From Marisediminicola senii (GTDB lineage Bacteria; Actinomycetota; Actinomycetes; Actinomycetales; Microbacteriaceae): a stretch of DNA of 43,583 nt. Below are positions 23,369 through 31,080 of this stretch, piece after piece. Every line of letters begins with the position of its first letter. Within the stretch, counting starts at the first letter, position 1. Below the pieces are notes generated by a model. The model had not been told where the DNA came from and did no database searches. It saw only the letters and a program-made list of their open reading frames with translations. The stretch spans positions 1 to 43,583 of the forward strand of contig NZ_JAALGE010000021.1 in NCBI RefSeq assembly GCF_011057645.1, written 5' to 3'. The position numbers were made by a program, and so were the translations under genes.

Positions 23369-25210
23369 TCAGTCCCGCGTCGTGGTGTCGCCGATCGTGC
23401 CGTTGATCTGGTCGATCGTGATCACGGCGTTGATGAGCGCCAGGTGGCTCAGCCCCTGTGGCAGGTTGCCGAGAAAATCGTGGGTGTCGGCATCCACCAT
23501 CTCTGCATAGAGTCCGACGTCGTTGGCGAGCCCGACCAGGTCATTCATTCGGGTGGATGCCTCGTCGCCGCGCCCCACGCAGGCCAGCGCCCCGGCGAGC
23601 CAGAATGCGCACGCCACGAACGTGCCCTCCTCCTGCTCCATGCCGGAGTAGCGGTAGACGAGCGAGCCGCGGCCGAGGTCGCGGATGATCGCGTCGATGG
23701 TCGACGACATGCGCTCTCCCCGGTCGAACCCACTCGGCGCGTGCAGCAGGATCGACGCGTCGAGCTTGTCGGTGCCGGGATACATCGTGTACGCCTGAAG
23801 CGCCTCCGACCAGCAGTTCTCCTCGACCCACTCGCGGATGCGGTCGCGCTCCGCCGCCCAGCGGGCCGATCCGCCGGCGATCTGCCCGAGGTCGGCGAGG
23901 TGCACCGCGCAATCGAGGGCCTGCCAGCAGCCGAGCTTCGAGGTGGTGAAGTGCTGCTCCTCCGGTAGTTCCCAGATGCCCGCGTCACGCAGGTGCCAGG
24001 TGTCGCAGGCGCGGTCGGCGATGGCCGACAGCAGCCGCCCGGTGTCGGTGTCGAGGACGTTGCCGTCGTCGACGTACAGGCGCATGGCCTCGAACAGGTC
24101 GCCGTAGATGCCCAGCTGCAGCTGCCCCTGCGCCTCGTTGCCGACGACGACGGGGCCGACGCCACGCCATCCTGGCACCTCGGGGTTCTCGGCCCCGTGC
24201 GGAACGGTGCCGTCGAGAGCGTAGAACACGAACAGCTCCGGCCCGTGTTCGCGGATGGTGGTGAGCAGCCACGAGATGGCCGCGTGGGTCTCCTCGCGCA
24301 GGCCGAACCGGATGAGCGAGTTGACGGTGAAGGCGAGGTCGCGCACCCAGGCGAACCGGTAGTCCCAGTTCTTGTCGCCGGCCATGCTCTCGGGCAGCGA
24401 GGTGGTAGCCGCCGCGGCGATGGCCCCGGTCGGGCTGTGGATGAGCAGCTTGAGGGCGAGGGCGCTGCGGTGCACGGCCTCCGGCCACGACCCGTCGTAG
24501 CTGAACTCCTCAGACCAGACCCGCCAGTTGTCGATGGTGCGGTCGATGCCCTTGTCGACGAGCGACGGGGTGAGCATGCGCAGGGGTTCGCGATTCGTGG
24601 CGGCGAGCACGATGATGTGCCGGGAGCCGGGGGCGGTCTCGAACGCCCCGTCGACGGCCTGGCCGCCGGGGTCGTTCGGGCCGTGGTCGTCTCCGCGCAC
24701 ACTGATCAGCACGCCGTCGACCCTGATGACGGTGCCATTGGTGGTCTCTTCGACCCAGGGGGATGCCGCGTTCAGCATGGTGCCGGGGGTCACGCTCCAG
24801 CGCATCCGCACGGTGCCGTCGAGGCCTTCCACGCGGCGCGCGAGCTCCGACCATGGCAGGCGGCCGGCGACCCCGGTCACGAGCGCATCGGTCAGGCGCA
24901 CCGATCCGGTCGCGGTGGTGAACGTGGTCTGCAGCACGTTGGTGCCCGGCACGTACTCGCGCGTCGTCGTGAAGTCGTCGACGGGCCGCATCTCGATGCG
25001 TCCGCCGTGTCGCTCGTCGAGGATCGCGGCGAAGGCGGGCGGGGTGCCGAGGTCGGGGGTCGGGAACCAGTCGATCGCGCCGTCGAGTGCGATGAGGGCG
25101 ACGGTGCGCCCGTCGCCGATCGCGGCGTAGTCGCGCAGGGCGGCGTAGCCGTCGACGCGGGTGACGGTCAGTGCTGCGGGAGGGGTGGCCTGCTGGGGTG
25201 TGGATGTCAC
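23369..25210 (-). CDS. Glycoside hydrolase family 15 protein (glucoamylase/trehalase type)
   Basis: The 613-residue protein has the bacterial GH15 layout: an N-terminal beta-sandwich (DYAAIGDGRTVALIALDGAI, WFPTPDLGTPPAFAAIL) and an (alpha/alpha)6 barrel with NWDYRFAWVRDLAFTVNSL near 300, a catalytic Glu in GCWQALDCAVHLADL or the GDLFEAMRLYVD region, and a second acid near LINAVITIDQ at the C-terminus. Actinobacterial members include trehalases and glucan-1,4-alpha-glucosidases, so hydrolysis of trehalose or a short alpha-glucan is likely; trehalose is my first guess. There is no signal peptide, so it acts in the cytoplasm. The start codon is GTG without a clear ribosome site. Confidence 0.9.
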   Translation of the reverse strand: MTSTPQQATPPAALTVTRVDGYAALRDYAAIGDGRTVALIALDGAIDWFPTPDLGTPPAFAAILDERHGGRIEMRPVDDFTTTREYVPGTNVLQTTFTTATGSVRLTDALVTGVAGRLPWSELARRVEGLDGTVRMRWSVTPGTMLNAASPWVEETTNGTVIRVDGVLISVRGDDHGPNDPGGQAVDGAFETAPGSRHIIVLAATNREPLRMLTPSLVDKGIDRTIDNWRVWSEEFSYDGSWPEAVHRSALALKLLIHSPTGAIAAAATTSLPESMAGDKNWDYRFAWVRDLAFTVNSLIRFGLREETHAAISWLLTTIREHGPELFVFYALDGTVPHGAENPEVPGWRGVGPVVVGNEAQGQLQLGIYGDLFEAMRLYVDDGNVLDTDTGRLLSAIADRACDTWHLRDAGIWELPEEQHFTTSKLGCWQALDCAVHLADLGQIAGGSARWAAERDRIREWVEENCWSEALQAYTMYPGTDKLDASILLHAPSGFDRGERMSSTIDAIIRDLGRGSLVYRYSGMEQEEGTFVACAFWLAGALACVGRGDEASTRMNDLVGLANDVGLYAEMVDADTHDFLGNLPQGLSHLALINAVITIDQINGTIGDTTTRD

Positions 25211-25262
25211 TGCTGGTTCCCGATCTCGTGCTGGTTGCGTAACGCCACCGAGCCCGCCGACG

Positions 25263-25280
25263 CCGCCCCGGTGGGGGCGG
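25263..25280 (-). terminator. Hairpin after the SRPBCC gene
   Basis: CCGCCCC (25263-25269) and GGGGCGG (25274-25280) form a perfect 7-bp stem with a 4-nt loop, 46 bp beyond the SRPBCC stop and 52 bp before the GH15 start. No T-tract follows. Confidence 0.5.
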
Positions 25281-25326
25281 GCATCGACGGGCCCGGGTGA
25301 ATGGTGCTGTCTGTTGCGGGTGCCGT

Positions 25327-25782
25327 CTAGTTCTCGACGTCGCCGCGCCAGGCGCCGGTCGGTGCCGGCTGGGCCTCGATGAACTTCTTGAAGTTCTTGA
25401 GGTCGCCCTTGATGATGGCGTCGTCGACACCGAACACGGCGCCGACCTTCTCGAGGAAGCCCTCGGCGGACCAGTCGAGCTGCACGGTGACGCGCGAGGT
25501 GGTGTCGCTGAGCTTGTGGAAGGTGACGACTCCGGCGTGGTTCTCATCTCCGCCGGTGCTGTTCCAGGCGACGCGCTCGTCGGCGTGCTGCTCGGTGATC
25601 GTGGCGTCGAACTCGCGCTCGACTCCGGCGATCTTGACCTTCCAGTGCGTGTGGGTGTCGTCGATCTGGGTGATGGACTCGACGAAGCTCAGGAACTTGG
25701 GGAAGGTCTCGAACTGGGTCCACTGGTTGTAGGCGACAGAGACGGGGACGTCGACATCGACTGTTTCGATTACCTGGGTCAT
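25327..25782 (-). CDS. SRPBCC-family protein (polyketide cyclase/dehydrase-like)
   Basis: The 151-residue protein begins VIETVDVDVPVSVAYNQWTQFETFPKF, the standard opening of the polyketide_cyc SRPBCC family (helix-grip fold with a deep hydrophobic pocket). WAVKIAGVEREF-type and VTVQLDWSAEGFLEKVG strands and the long C-terminal helix (DLKNFKKFIEAQ) complete the fold. Ligand and role are unknown; in actinobacteria such proteins are often abundant and stress-associated. A strong GAAGGAG ribosome site precedes the ATG, and the upstream 150 bp are relatively AT-rich, which suggests high expression. Confidence 0.88.
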   Translation of the reverse strand: MTQVIETVDVDVPVSVAYNQWTQFETFPKFLSFVESITQIDDTHTHWKVKIAGVEREFDATITEQHADERVAWNSTGGDENHAGVVTFHKLSDTTSRVTVQLDWSAEGFLEKVGAVFGVDDAIIKGDLKNFKKFIEAQPAPTGAWRGDVEN

Positions 25783-25935
25783 GGTGAAGCTCCTTCTATA
25801 TGGGTGTGGCTTCGGTGCGGATCGCTGGTCTAGACGTGAGTTTCGTGGGCGGCTGGTGTGCGAAACCTGAACGTCGACCCTCTACGTAATCAAACGAACG
25901 TGGGTGTCAGCCGTGTATCGGGCACCGTTCGCGCG

Positions 25936-27351
25936 TTATTGGTCTGACGGCAGTCGCCCGAGACGCACGGCGTCGAGCAGTGCGGCGTGGTCGCGCTCGG
26001 TCTGGTCTGCGTAGGAGCGCGCGAAGCGGCTGAGCGCCGTGTCGAGCTTGGGAGAGGTGCCGACGTACCCGGCGACCATCGACGCTCCGCTCGTGCGGGC
26101 GTGCCCCTTGGCGAGCAGTCTCCCGCACACGGCGGCGTAGTCGCGCATCGCCGCGGGCTTGATGTTGTCGATGGGCACGGTGCCCTTCATGTTGCGAAAC
26201 TGCCGAACGTAGAACTGGCGTCCCTCGACCGTGGTCCAGCCCAGCAGCGGGTCGCTCACCGTCTGCAGCGCCTGCTGGTATTCCACGACCCGCTGTCCCT
26301 GGTGCTTGTGCCACGCCGAGTCGCCGTGCACGAACGGTGCGATCACCGAGCGCCTGGCCTCCTTGAGCTGCAGGAACACGACGTCGTCGGGGCTGCTTCC
26401 CTCGCAGAGCGCGACGAAGGCGCGCAACCCGACGCTTCCGACGCCGACCACCTTGTTGGCGAGGTCGAGCAGTGTGTAGCCGCCGATGACGCGACGCCAG
26501 TGCGGGGCGAGGGTCTGCAGGTAGTCGTCGAGCGCCTCGGCGAGGTGCTCGGCCTCGTCGTCAGGCATGTGCGTGATGAGCGGCGGCTCCTCGACGATGC
26601 GCCGCTGCCCGTTCTCCTCGTGCGAGAAGCGCGGCAGCGCGCGGTCGCTCGTGCGCCGGCGGGCCTTGGTCGCGGCCTTCTCGATGTCCCTGTGCAGGGA
26701 GACGTCGGTGGTGGACTGCTGCAGGCGGGCGACGTCGACGCGCTGGAACGAGCGCGAGAGCAGCGGCTGGTCGGCGAGGTCGCGCAGTTGCTCGCGGTAG
26801 GCGGCGACACAGGATGCCACGGCGGCTTCGCACTGGTCCTCGCTGAAGCCGTTCTGCCGACCGGCGACCCAGATGCTCGCCGCGAGCCGTCGGAGGTCCC
26901 ATTCCCAGCTGCCGGGGTGTGCCTCGTCGAAGTCGTTCAGGTCGATGACCAGGTCGCGTTCTGGCGACGCGTAGAAGCCGAAGTTGCCGACGTGGGCGTC
27001 CCCGCAGATGACCGGGGTGATGCCGGTGGCGGGCAGCGCGGAGAAGTCCGACGCCATCACGATCGCGGTACCGCGCAGAAAGCCATACGGCGACGCCGCC
27101 ATGCGACCGACCCGCAGCGGAACGAGCCGCTCGAGCCGACCCTCGTGCGACGAGTTGATGAGGTCGATCGGGTCTGGCCGGTTATCGGGGGCTGTCCAGT
27201 CGCCGAGCGACGAGCGGGGAACGTCCTTGCGCATCGCCTTGCCGAGCGCGTAGCGCTCGGTGCGCGGGGTGGGGCGGCGGCGCAGCGACGCGTAGTCGTC
27301 GCCGCTCAACGAGCGATGCACCACGTGCCGGTTGGAGGTGGGTTCGCTCAT
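25936..27351 (-). CDS. DUF2252 family protein
   Basis: The 471-residue protein matches DUF2252, a family with a kinase-like fold: RMAASPYGFLRGTAIVMASD near 105, CGDAHVGNFGFYASPERDLVIDLNDFDEAHPGSWEWDLRR-type catalytic region at 130-170 (Asp-rich, resembling aminoglycoside phosphotransferase HGDxxxxN and DFD motifs), and FLQLKEARRSV near 330. Phosphotransfer is a plausible but unproven activity. It stands alone between the SRPBCC gene and a YtrA-type regulator. ATG 27351 follows an AT-richer leader with no strong ribosome site. Confidence 0.9.
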   Translation of the reverse strand: MSEPTSNRHVVHRSLSGDDYASLRRRPTPRTERYALGKAMRKDVPRSSLGDWTAPDNRPDPIDLINSSHEGRLERLVPLRVGRMAASPYGFLRGTAIVMASDFSALPATGITPVICGDAHVGNFGFYASPERDLVIDLNDFDEAHPGSWEWDLRRLAASIWVAGRQNGFSEDQCEAAVASCVAAYREQLRDLADQPLLSRSFQRVDVARLQQSTTDVSLHRDIEKAATKARRRTSDRALPRFSHEENGQRRIVEEPPLITHMPDDEAEHLAEALDDYLQTLAPHWRRVIGGYTLLDLANKVVGVGSVGLRAFVALCEGSSPDDVVFLQLKEARRSVIAPFVHGDSAWHKHQGQRVVEYQQALQTVSDPLLGWTTVEGRQFYVRQFRNMKGTVPIDNIKPAAMRDYAAVCGRLLAKGHARTSGASMVAGYVGTSPKLDTALSRFARSYADQTERDHAALLDAVRLGRLPSDQ

Positions 27352-27425
27352 GGGTATTACTGTGGCACGCCCTGCGCCGGCCGCCGCGCCATCGGGCCGC
27401 GCCCGGGCCCTGGCCGTCCCCGCTC

Positions 27426-27782
27426 CTACGCCTGCAGCGCGGCGCGTACCAGAGCCAGCGCCTCGTCGGTGCCGAGCCGCAGCTGTCGCACCCGCTCGAC
27501 GTAGGCGGTCGCCGCGAGCTGCGCCTGGCGGTGCTCCGCGTCGCCGGTGGCCGCGATGAACGAGCCGTTCCTGCCGCGCGTCTCGATGACCTCGTCACGT
27601 TCCAGCTCGCGGTAGCTGCGGGCGACGGTGTTGGGCGCGATCCCCAGGTCTTCGGCGAGCCGGCGCACCGTCGGCAGCTTCGTTCCCGGCACCAGGGTTC
27701 CGGCCCGTACGGCGTCGATGACCTGCACGCGCAGCTGCTCGTAGGGGGGCGTGGCCGAAGACGGGTCGATCACGAGGATCAT
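27426..27782 (-). CDS. GntR-family regulator, YtrA type
   Basis: The 118-residue protein has the short YtrA-subfamily layout: SATPPYEQLRVQVIDAVRAGTL, then the winged helix LPTVRRLAEDLGIAPNTVARSYREL, followed by only two helices and no large ligand domain. YtrA-type repressors usually control a neighbouring membrane protein or ABC transporter. Here the start overlaps the stop of the membrane-protein gene (ATGA), so the regulator is second in its own target operon. A TGTAC-N2-GTACA dyad lies in front of the operon. Confidence 0.92.
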   Translation of the reverse strand: MILVIDPSSATPPYEQLRVQVIDAVRAGTLVPGTKLPTVRRLAEDLGIAPNTVARSYRELERDEVIETRGRNGSFIAATGDAEHRQAQLAATAYVERVRQLRLGTDEALALVRAALQA

Positions 27783-28708
27783 GCGGACGCCGCATCCATC
27801 CGCGCCTCGGGCTTGGCCCACAGGCGGCGCCAATAGTGCTGCATCGGCTTCGACGCCCACGAGGCGGCCGAGAGTGAGATCGCCGTGGTGACGACAATGA
27901 GCAGCACCGCCATGCCGACCAGTGCGGCGGGCGCACCGGCGCCCGCGGTGTCGGCGTTCGACCCGACGAGCAGGAACGTCATCACGGCCGAGACGAAGCC
28001 CAGTACGAACGGCACCGACACGAGGTCGCGCAGGGTCATCGCGCGGATCGCGTCCTCCCAGGCGAGCTCGGTGGTCGATCCGGCGGGCTGGCGGTGCGCG
28101 ACGATGCGGGCGGCGAACAGCTCTGCGCCGATGAGGGCGACGATGGATGCCACGGCCCCCGCCACGGCGCCGGACCCGACGAGATCGACTGCCGACATCC
28201 GCGCCTCCCCCAGCGCGCCCACCGACAGCGCGATCGCCGCCCCGACGACGCTGAGGGCCGCGAGGATCACCGCGCCGCGCGCGCCCCAGCGTTCGATCGG
28301 GCCGACGTAGTCCGCGAACCCCGGCGCCTGCATCCGCGCGACCCGCGGACCGTCACCGGCCACCGCGAGCTGCCCGCGCACCGAGCTGACGGCCGCGCCG
28401 GCCGCGAGGCCCAGCAGCATGCCCGCGACCAGGGCGAGCGGAACCAGGCTCGAGCCGACTCCGCCGGGCAGCAGCAGCGACCCGATGAGGCCGATGCCGA
28501 TGCCGGTCATGGCGCCCGAGAACATCGATTTCTCGCGGGCGACGAGGCGAGCGACGACGAGCGGCTCGACCTCGGGAGTCATGGCGAGGTTGACCCTGCG
28601 CGCGTACTTGTCGAGTACCCGGCCGCGCTGGGCGGGGCGCCGGTCCCACGCGAGGGGAGTGGCGCTCACCACGCCCAGGATGGCGACGACGATGAAGGCG
28701 ACGTACAT
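27779..28708 (-). CDS. Multi-spanning membrane protein, unknown function
   Basis: The 309-residue protein has an N-terminal span (VAFIVVAILGVVSATPL), a cytoplasmic segment with charged residues, and about six further hydrophobic stretches (GIGIGLIGSLLLPG, LALVAGMLLGLAAGAAV, ILAALSVVGAAIALSVG and others). A DUF1648-like or YtrA-partner membrane protein would fit, but I cannot assign a family. GTAAGGAG 6 nt upstream of the ATG is an excellent ribosome site. It leads the operon with the YtrA-type regulator and is divergent from the oxygenase gene. Confidence 0.8.
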   Translation of the reverse strand: MYVAFIVVAILGVVSATPLAWDRRPAQRGRVLDKYARRVNLAMTPEVEPLVVARLVAREKSMFSGAMTGIGIGLIGSLLLPGGVGSSLVPLALVAGMLLGLAAGAAVSSVRGQLAVAGDGPRVARMQAPGFADYVGPIERWGARGAVILAALSVVGAAIALSVGALGEARMSAVDLVGSGAVAGAVASIVALIGAELFAARIVAHRQPAGSTTELAWEDAIRAMTLRDLVSVPFVLGFVSAVMTFLLVGSNADTAGAGAPAALVGMAVLLIVVTTAISLSAASWASKPMQHYWRRLWAKPEARMDAASA

Positions 28709-28748
28709 GACTGCTCCTTACCGCTTCCGTTAGTAGCAATACAATTAC

Positions 28749-28760
28749 TGTACCAGTACA
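28749..28760 (-). promoter_or_regulatory. Putative operator of the YtrA-type regulator
   Basis: TGTAC-CA-GTACA is a perfect 5-bp dyad, 40 bp before the membrane-protein ATG, in a locally AT-rich island that also contains TTGTAC and TACTAA promoter-like hexamers on the minus strand. Confidence 0.55.
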
Positions 28761-28816
28761 AACTCACGTCGACAAGCAGCGTCAGCTGCGGCGGACGTTC
28801 ATGTGGACGTGGACCG

Positions 28817-28864
28817 CAGCAGCAGCAGCAGCGGCAGCGGCAGCGGCAGCGGCAGCGGCAGCGG
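28817..28864 (+). repeat. Trinucleotide/hexanucleotide microsatellite: (CAG)4(CAGCGG)6
   Basis: Sixteen uninterrupted triplets, first four CAG and then six CAGCGG units, end 45 bp before the oxygenase ATG. No reading frame of quality uses them, so the tract is in the 5' leader or promoter region of the oxygenase gene. Confidence 0.95.
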
Positions 28865-28909
28865 CGTAACACGGCGAACGCCCCGGATGCGGCGGACAAG
28901 AATAGGAAC

Positions 28910-29911
28910 ATGACAACCACAGCACTCACTCTCCCCGTGCTCGATCTCTCGCGGCTCGACGGGCCCGACGCGGAGCAGTTCCGCGCCGATCTCCGCGAGG
29001 CGACCCATGAGTACGGTTTCTTCTACCTGACCGGGCACGGTGTCCCCCAGGAACTCGTCGACCGCGTCATCCGCACCGCCCGCCAGTTCTTCGACCTGCC
29101 AGAGGCCGACAAGATGGCGATCGAGAGCCTGCAGAGCCCGCACTTTCGCGGCTACACGCGCGTCGGCGGCGAACTGACCATGGGCGCCGTCGACTGGCGC
29201 GAGCAGATCGACATCGGCCCGGAGCGCCCCGCCGTGCCCAAGGGCGACGGCGTGCCCGACTACTTCGCACTGCAGGGTCCGAACCAGTGGCCCGCCGCGC
29301 TCCCCGAGCTCGAACGCACCGTCACCGAATGGCACGACGCCCTCAGCGAGGTCGCCCTCCGCCTCATGCGTGCCTGGGCCCTCTCGCTCGGCGCAGACGA
29401 GAACATCTTCGACCAGGCGTTCGCCGAGAACTCGTCGACCCTCATCAAGATCGTGCGCTACCCGGGCAAGTCCGACCCCGAGCCCCAGCAGGGCGTCGGC
29501 GCCCACAAGGACTCCGGAGTGCTGACCCTGCTGTTCGTCGAGCCGGAGAAAGCGGGCCTGCAGGTCGAGAAGGACGGCGAGTGGATCGACGCTCCCCCGA
29601 TCGACGGCGCCTTCGTGGTCAACATCGGCGAGTTGCTCGAGGTCGCGACGAACGGCTACCTCAAGGCGACCGTGCACCGGGTCATCTCGCCGAGCATCGG
29701 CCAGGACCGCATCTCGATCCCGTTCTTCTACAGCCCGGCGCTCGACGCGACGATTCCGCTGATCACGCTGCCCGACGACCTCGACGCCCCCGGCATCACG
29801 GTCGACCCGGCCAACCCGATCTACAACACGTACGGCGAGAACGCCCTGAAGAGCCGACTGCGGGCGCATCCCGACGTCGCGGCGATCCACCACCCCGAGC
29901 TGGTCAAGTAG
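28910..29911 (+). CDS. 2-oxoglutarate/Fe(II)-dependent oxygenase, isopenicillin N synthase family
   Basis: The 333-residue protein has the N-terminal DIOX_N region (LPVLDLSRLDG, YGFFYLTGHGVP) and a 2OG-FeII core with the iron ligands His199 and Asp201 (GAHKDSG) and His256 (ATVHRVIS), plus the 2OG-binding Arg267 in DRISIPFF. All catalytic residues are intact. Substrate is unknown; family members hydroxylate or cyclise small metabolites. AGGA precedes ATG 28910. The gene end (codons PELVK and stop) is the first unit of a 63-bp tandem array that continues past the gene. Confidence 0.92.
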   Translation: MTTTALTLPVLDLSRLDGPDAEQFRADLREATHEYGFFYLTGHGVPQELVDRVIRTARQFFDLPEADKMAIESLQSPHFRGYTRVGGELTMGAVDWREQIDIGPERPAVPKGDGVPDYFALQGPNQWPAALPELERTVTEWHDALSEVALRLMRAWALSLGADENIFDQAFAENSSTLIKIVRYPGKSDPEPQQGVGAHKDSGVLTLLFVEPEKAGLQVEKDGEWIDAPPIDGAFVVNIGELLEVATNGYLKATVHRVISPSIGQDRISIPFFYSPALDATIPLITLPDDLDAPGITVDPANPIYNTYGENALKSRLRAHPDVAAIHHPELVK

Positions 29912-30172
29912 CGCGAGGCGTTGCTCGCTGACCAAGCGATGCTAGCGCACCGCCGGTACCCCGAGCTGGTCAAGTAGCACGAGGCGTTGCTCGCTAACCA
30001 AGCGATGCTGCACCGCCGGTACCCCGAGCTGGTCAAGTAGCACGAGGCGTTGCTCGCTAACCAAGCGATGCTGCACCGCCGGTACCCCGAGCTGGTCAAG
30101 TAGCACGAGGCGTTGCTCGCTAACCAAGCGATGCTGGACCGCCGGTACCCCGAGCTGGTCAAGTAGCACGAG
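29893..30172 (+). repeat. 63-bp tandem array beginning inside the oxygenase gene end
   Basis: Units start at CCCCGAGCTGGTCAAGTAG at 29893, 29959, 30022, 30085 and 30148: one 66-bp unit, three 63-bp units nearly identical to each other, and a partial fifth. Each copies the last codons and stop of the oxygenase. Unit 1 can form a stem CTGGTCA/TGACCAAG with an inner GCGAG/CTCGC stem; later units keep it with a G-U pair. This array fills most of the 339-bp gap before pdxH. Confidence 0.95.
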
Positions 30173-30199
30173 CTCGTGAAGTAACGCGAAGCCAGCAGT

Positions 30200-30222
30200 G
30201 AGGCGTCTGAGGCAGACGCCTC
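30200..30222. terminator. Perfect hairpin between convergent oxygenase and pdxH
   Basis: GAGGCGTCTG (30200-30209) and CAGACGCCTC (30213-30222) pair over 10 bp with a 3-nt loop. It follows the 63-bp array and probably stops transcription from both sides. Confidence 0.75.
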
Positions 30223-30229
30223 CGGCGCC

Positions 30230-30269
30230 GGAGCGCCTGCACCCCGCACGTCAGGGTTGCAGGCGCTCC
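30230..30269 (-). terminator. Hairpin overlapping the pdxH stop codon
   Basis: GGAGCGCCTGCA (30230-30241) and TGCAGGCGCTCC (30258-30269) form a perfect 12-bp stem; the 16-nt loop contains the pdxH stop codon at 30251-30253. The right arm is coding sequence for the last residues. Confidence 0.75.
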
Positions 30270-30913
30270 GTCGTCCAGGTGGATGCCGCGGCGCCGGCAC
30301 CACGGTCGCCGCGGGTGTACACGATGCGATCGTGCAGGCGCGAGGTGCGCCCCTGCCAGAACTCGATGCGATGCGGCACGACGAGATAGGCACCCCAGCC
30401 GTCGGGGCGCGGCACGGCGGTCGGGCCGGTGTCCGGGTACTGTGCCTCGAGCTGCGCGACGCGGGCCTCGAGGTCGGCCCGGCTCCCGATCGGCCGCGAC
30501 TGCTCGCTCGCGACCGCGGCGATCCGCGACCCGTACGGCCGGTGCTGGAAGTACCGGTCGCTCACCTCAGCGGTCGCGCGCTGCGCCGTGCCGGCCACGA
30601 TCACCTGTCGCTGCAGCGAGTACCACGGGAACAGCAGGCTGACCCTGGATTCGGCCGCGAGCGCGATGCCCTTGCGTGAGCCGTAGTTGCTGACGAACTC
30701 GAACCCGCCATCGAGTCCCTTGAGCAGCACCGTGCGGCTGCTCGGCTGCCCGTCGGGGTCGCCGGTGCCCACCACCATGGCGTTCGGCTCGTAGATGTCG
30801 TTCGCCTCGGCCTGCTCGAGCCAGGCGGCGAACTGCACCATCGGGTCGTCGTCGAGTGCGGCCTCGTCGATGCCGATCGAGCCGTAGTCGGTGTGCCTCT
30901 CGAGTGAATCCAT
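30251..30913 (-). CDS. pdxH: Pyridoxamine 5'-phosphate oxidase
   Basis: The 220-residue FMN enzyme carries the PNPOx signatures: SRTVLLKGLDGGFEFVSNYGSRK-type FMN-binding region at 58-80, LLFPWYSLQRQVIVAGTAQR near 95, and the C-terminal substrate motif EFWQGRTSRLHDRIVY. It oxidises pyridoxamine or pyridoxine phosphate to PLP, the cofactor needed by the RocD and KynU enzymes of this window. GAGGGG about 6 nt upstream supports ATG 30913. It is a single gene between putA and the oxygenase. Confidence 0.95.
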   Translation of the reverse strand: MDSLERHTDYGSIGIDEAALDDDPMVQFAAWLEQAEANDIYEPNAMVVGTGDPDGQPSSRTVLLKGLDGGFEFVSNYGSRKGIALAAESRVSLLFPWYSLQRQVIVAGTAQRATAEVSDRYFQHRPYGSRIAAVASEQSRPIGSRADLEARVAQLEAQYPDTGPTAVPRPDGWGAYLVVPHRIEFWQGRTSRLHDRIVYTRGDRGAGAAASTWTTERLQP

Positions 30914-31040
30914 GTCGTTCCCCTCGCGTGCTGGTGCATCGGGTGATGCGCCCGGTGCTTGCGGTTCAGGATGCCACCCCCGGCTGGGACGCCACCCGCG
31001 CGCCGTGCACCCGCGCTGCGCGCCGCATGATCGGACGGGC

Positions 31041-31070
31041 GAACGATCGAACGATCAAAAACGGGCGAAC
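31041..31070. repeat. Short direct repeats in the putA-pdxH gap
   Basis: GAACGATC is repeated in tandem (31041-31048, 31049-31056), forming GATCG-AA-CGATC, and is flanked by two GGGCGAAC copies (31037-31044, 31063-31070). A run of five A lies between (five T on the putA strand, 24 bp after its stop), which could help termination of putA. The rest of the 167-bp gap shows nothing clear. Confidence 0.5.
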
Positions 31071-31080
31071 GGGCGTCGGG

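Noticed and set aside
28817-28864. CAG/CGG tract as coding for a poly-Ala/Gln/Arg peptide upstream of the oxygenase
   Set aside because: The in-frame extension has no start with a ribosome site and the oxygenase family begins normally at ATG 28910.
29821-30393. Open minus-strand frame of 190 codons with a repeated YLTSSGYRRCSIAW-type peptide
   Set aside because: It exists because the array unit is 63 bp, a multiple of three, so any stop-free frame stays open. It overlaps the oxygenase and pdxH 3' ends and has no ribosome site.
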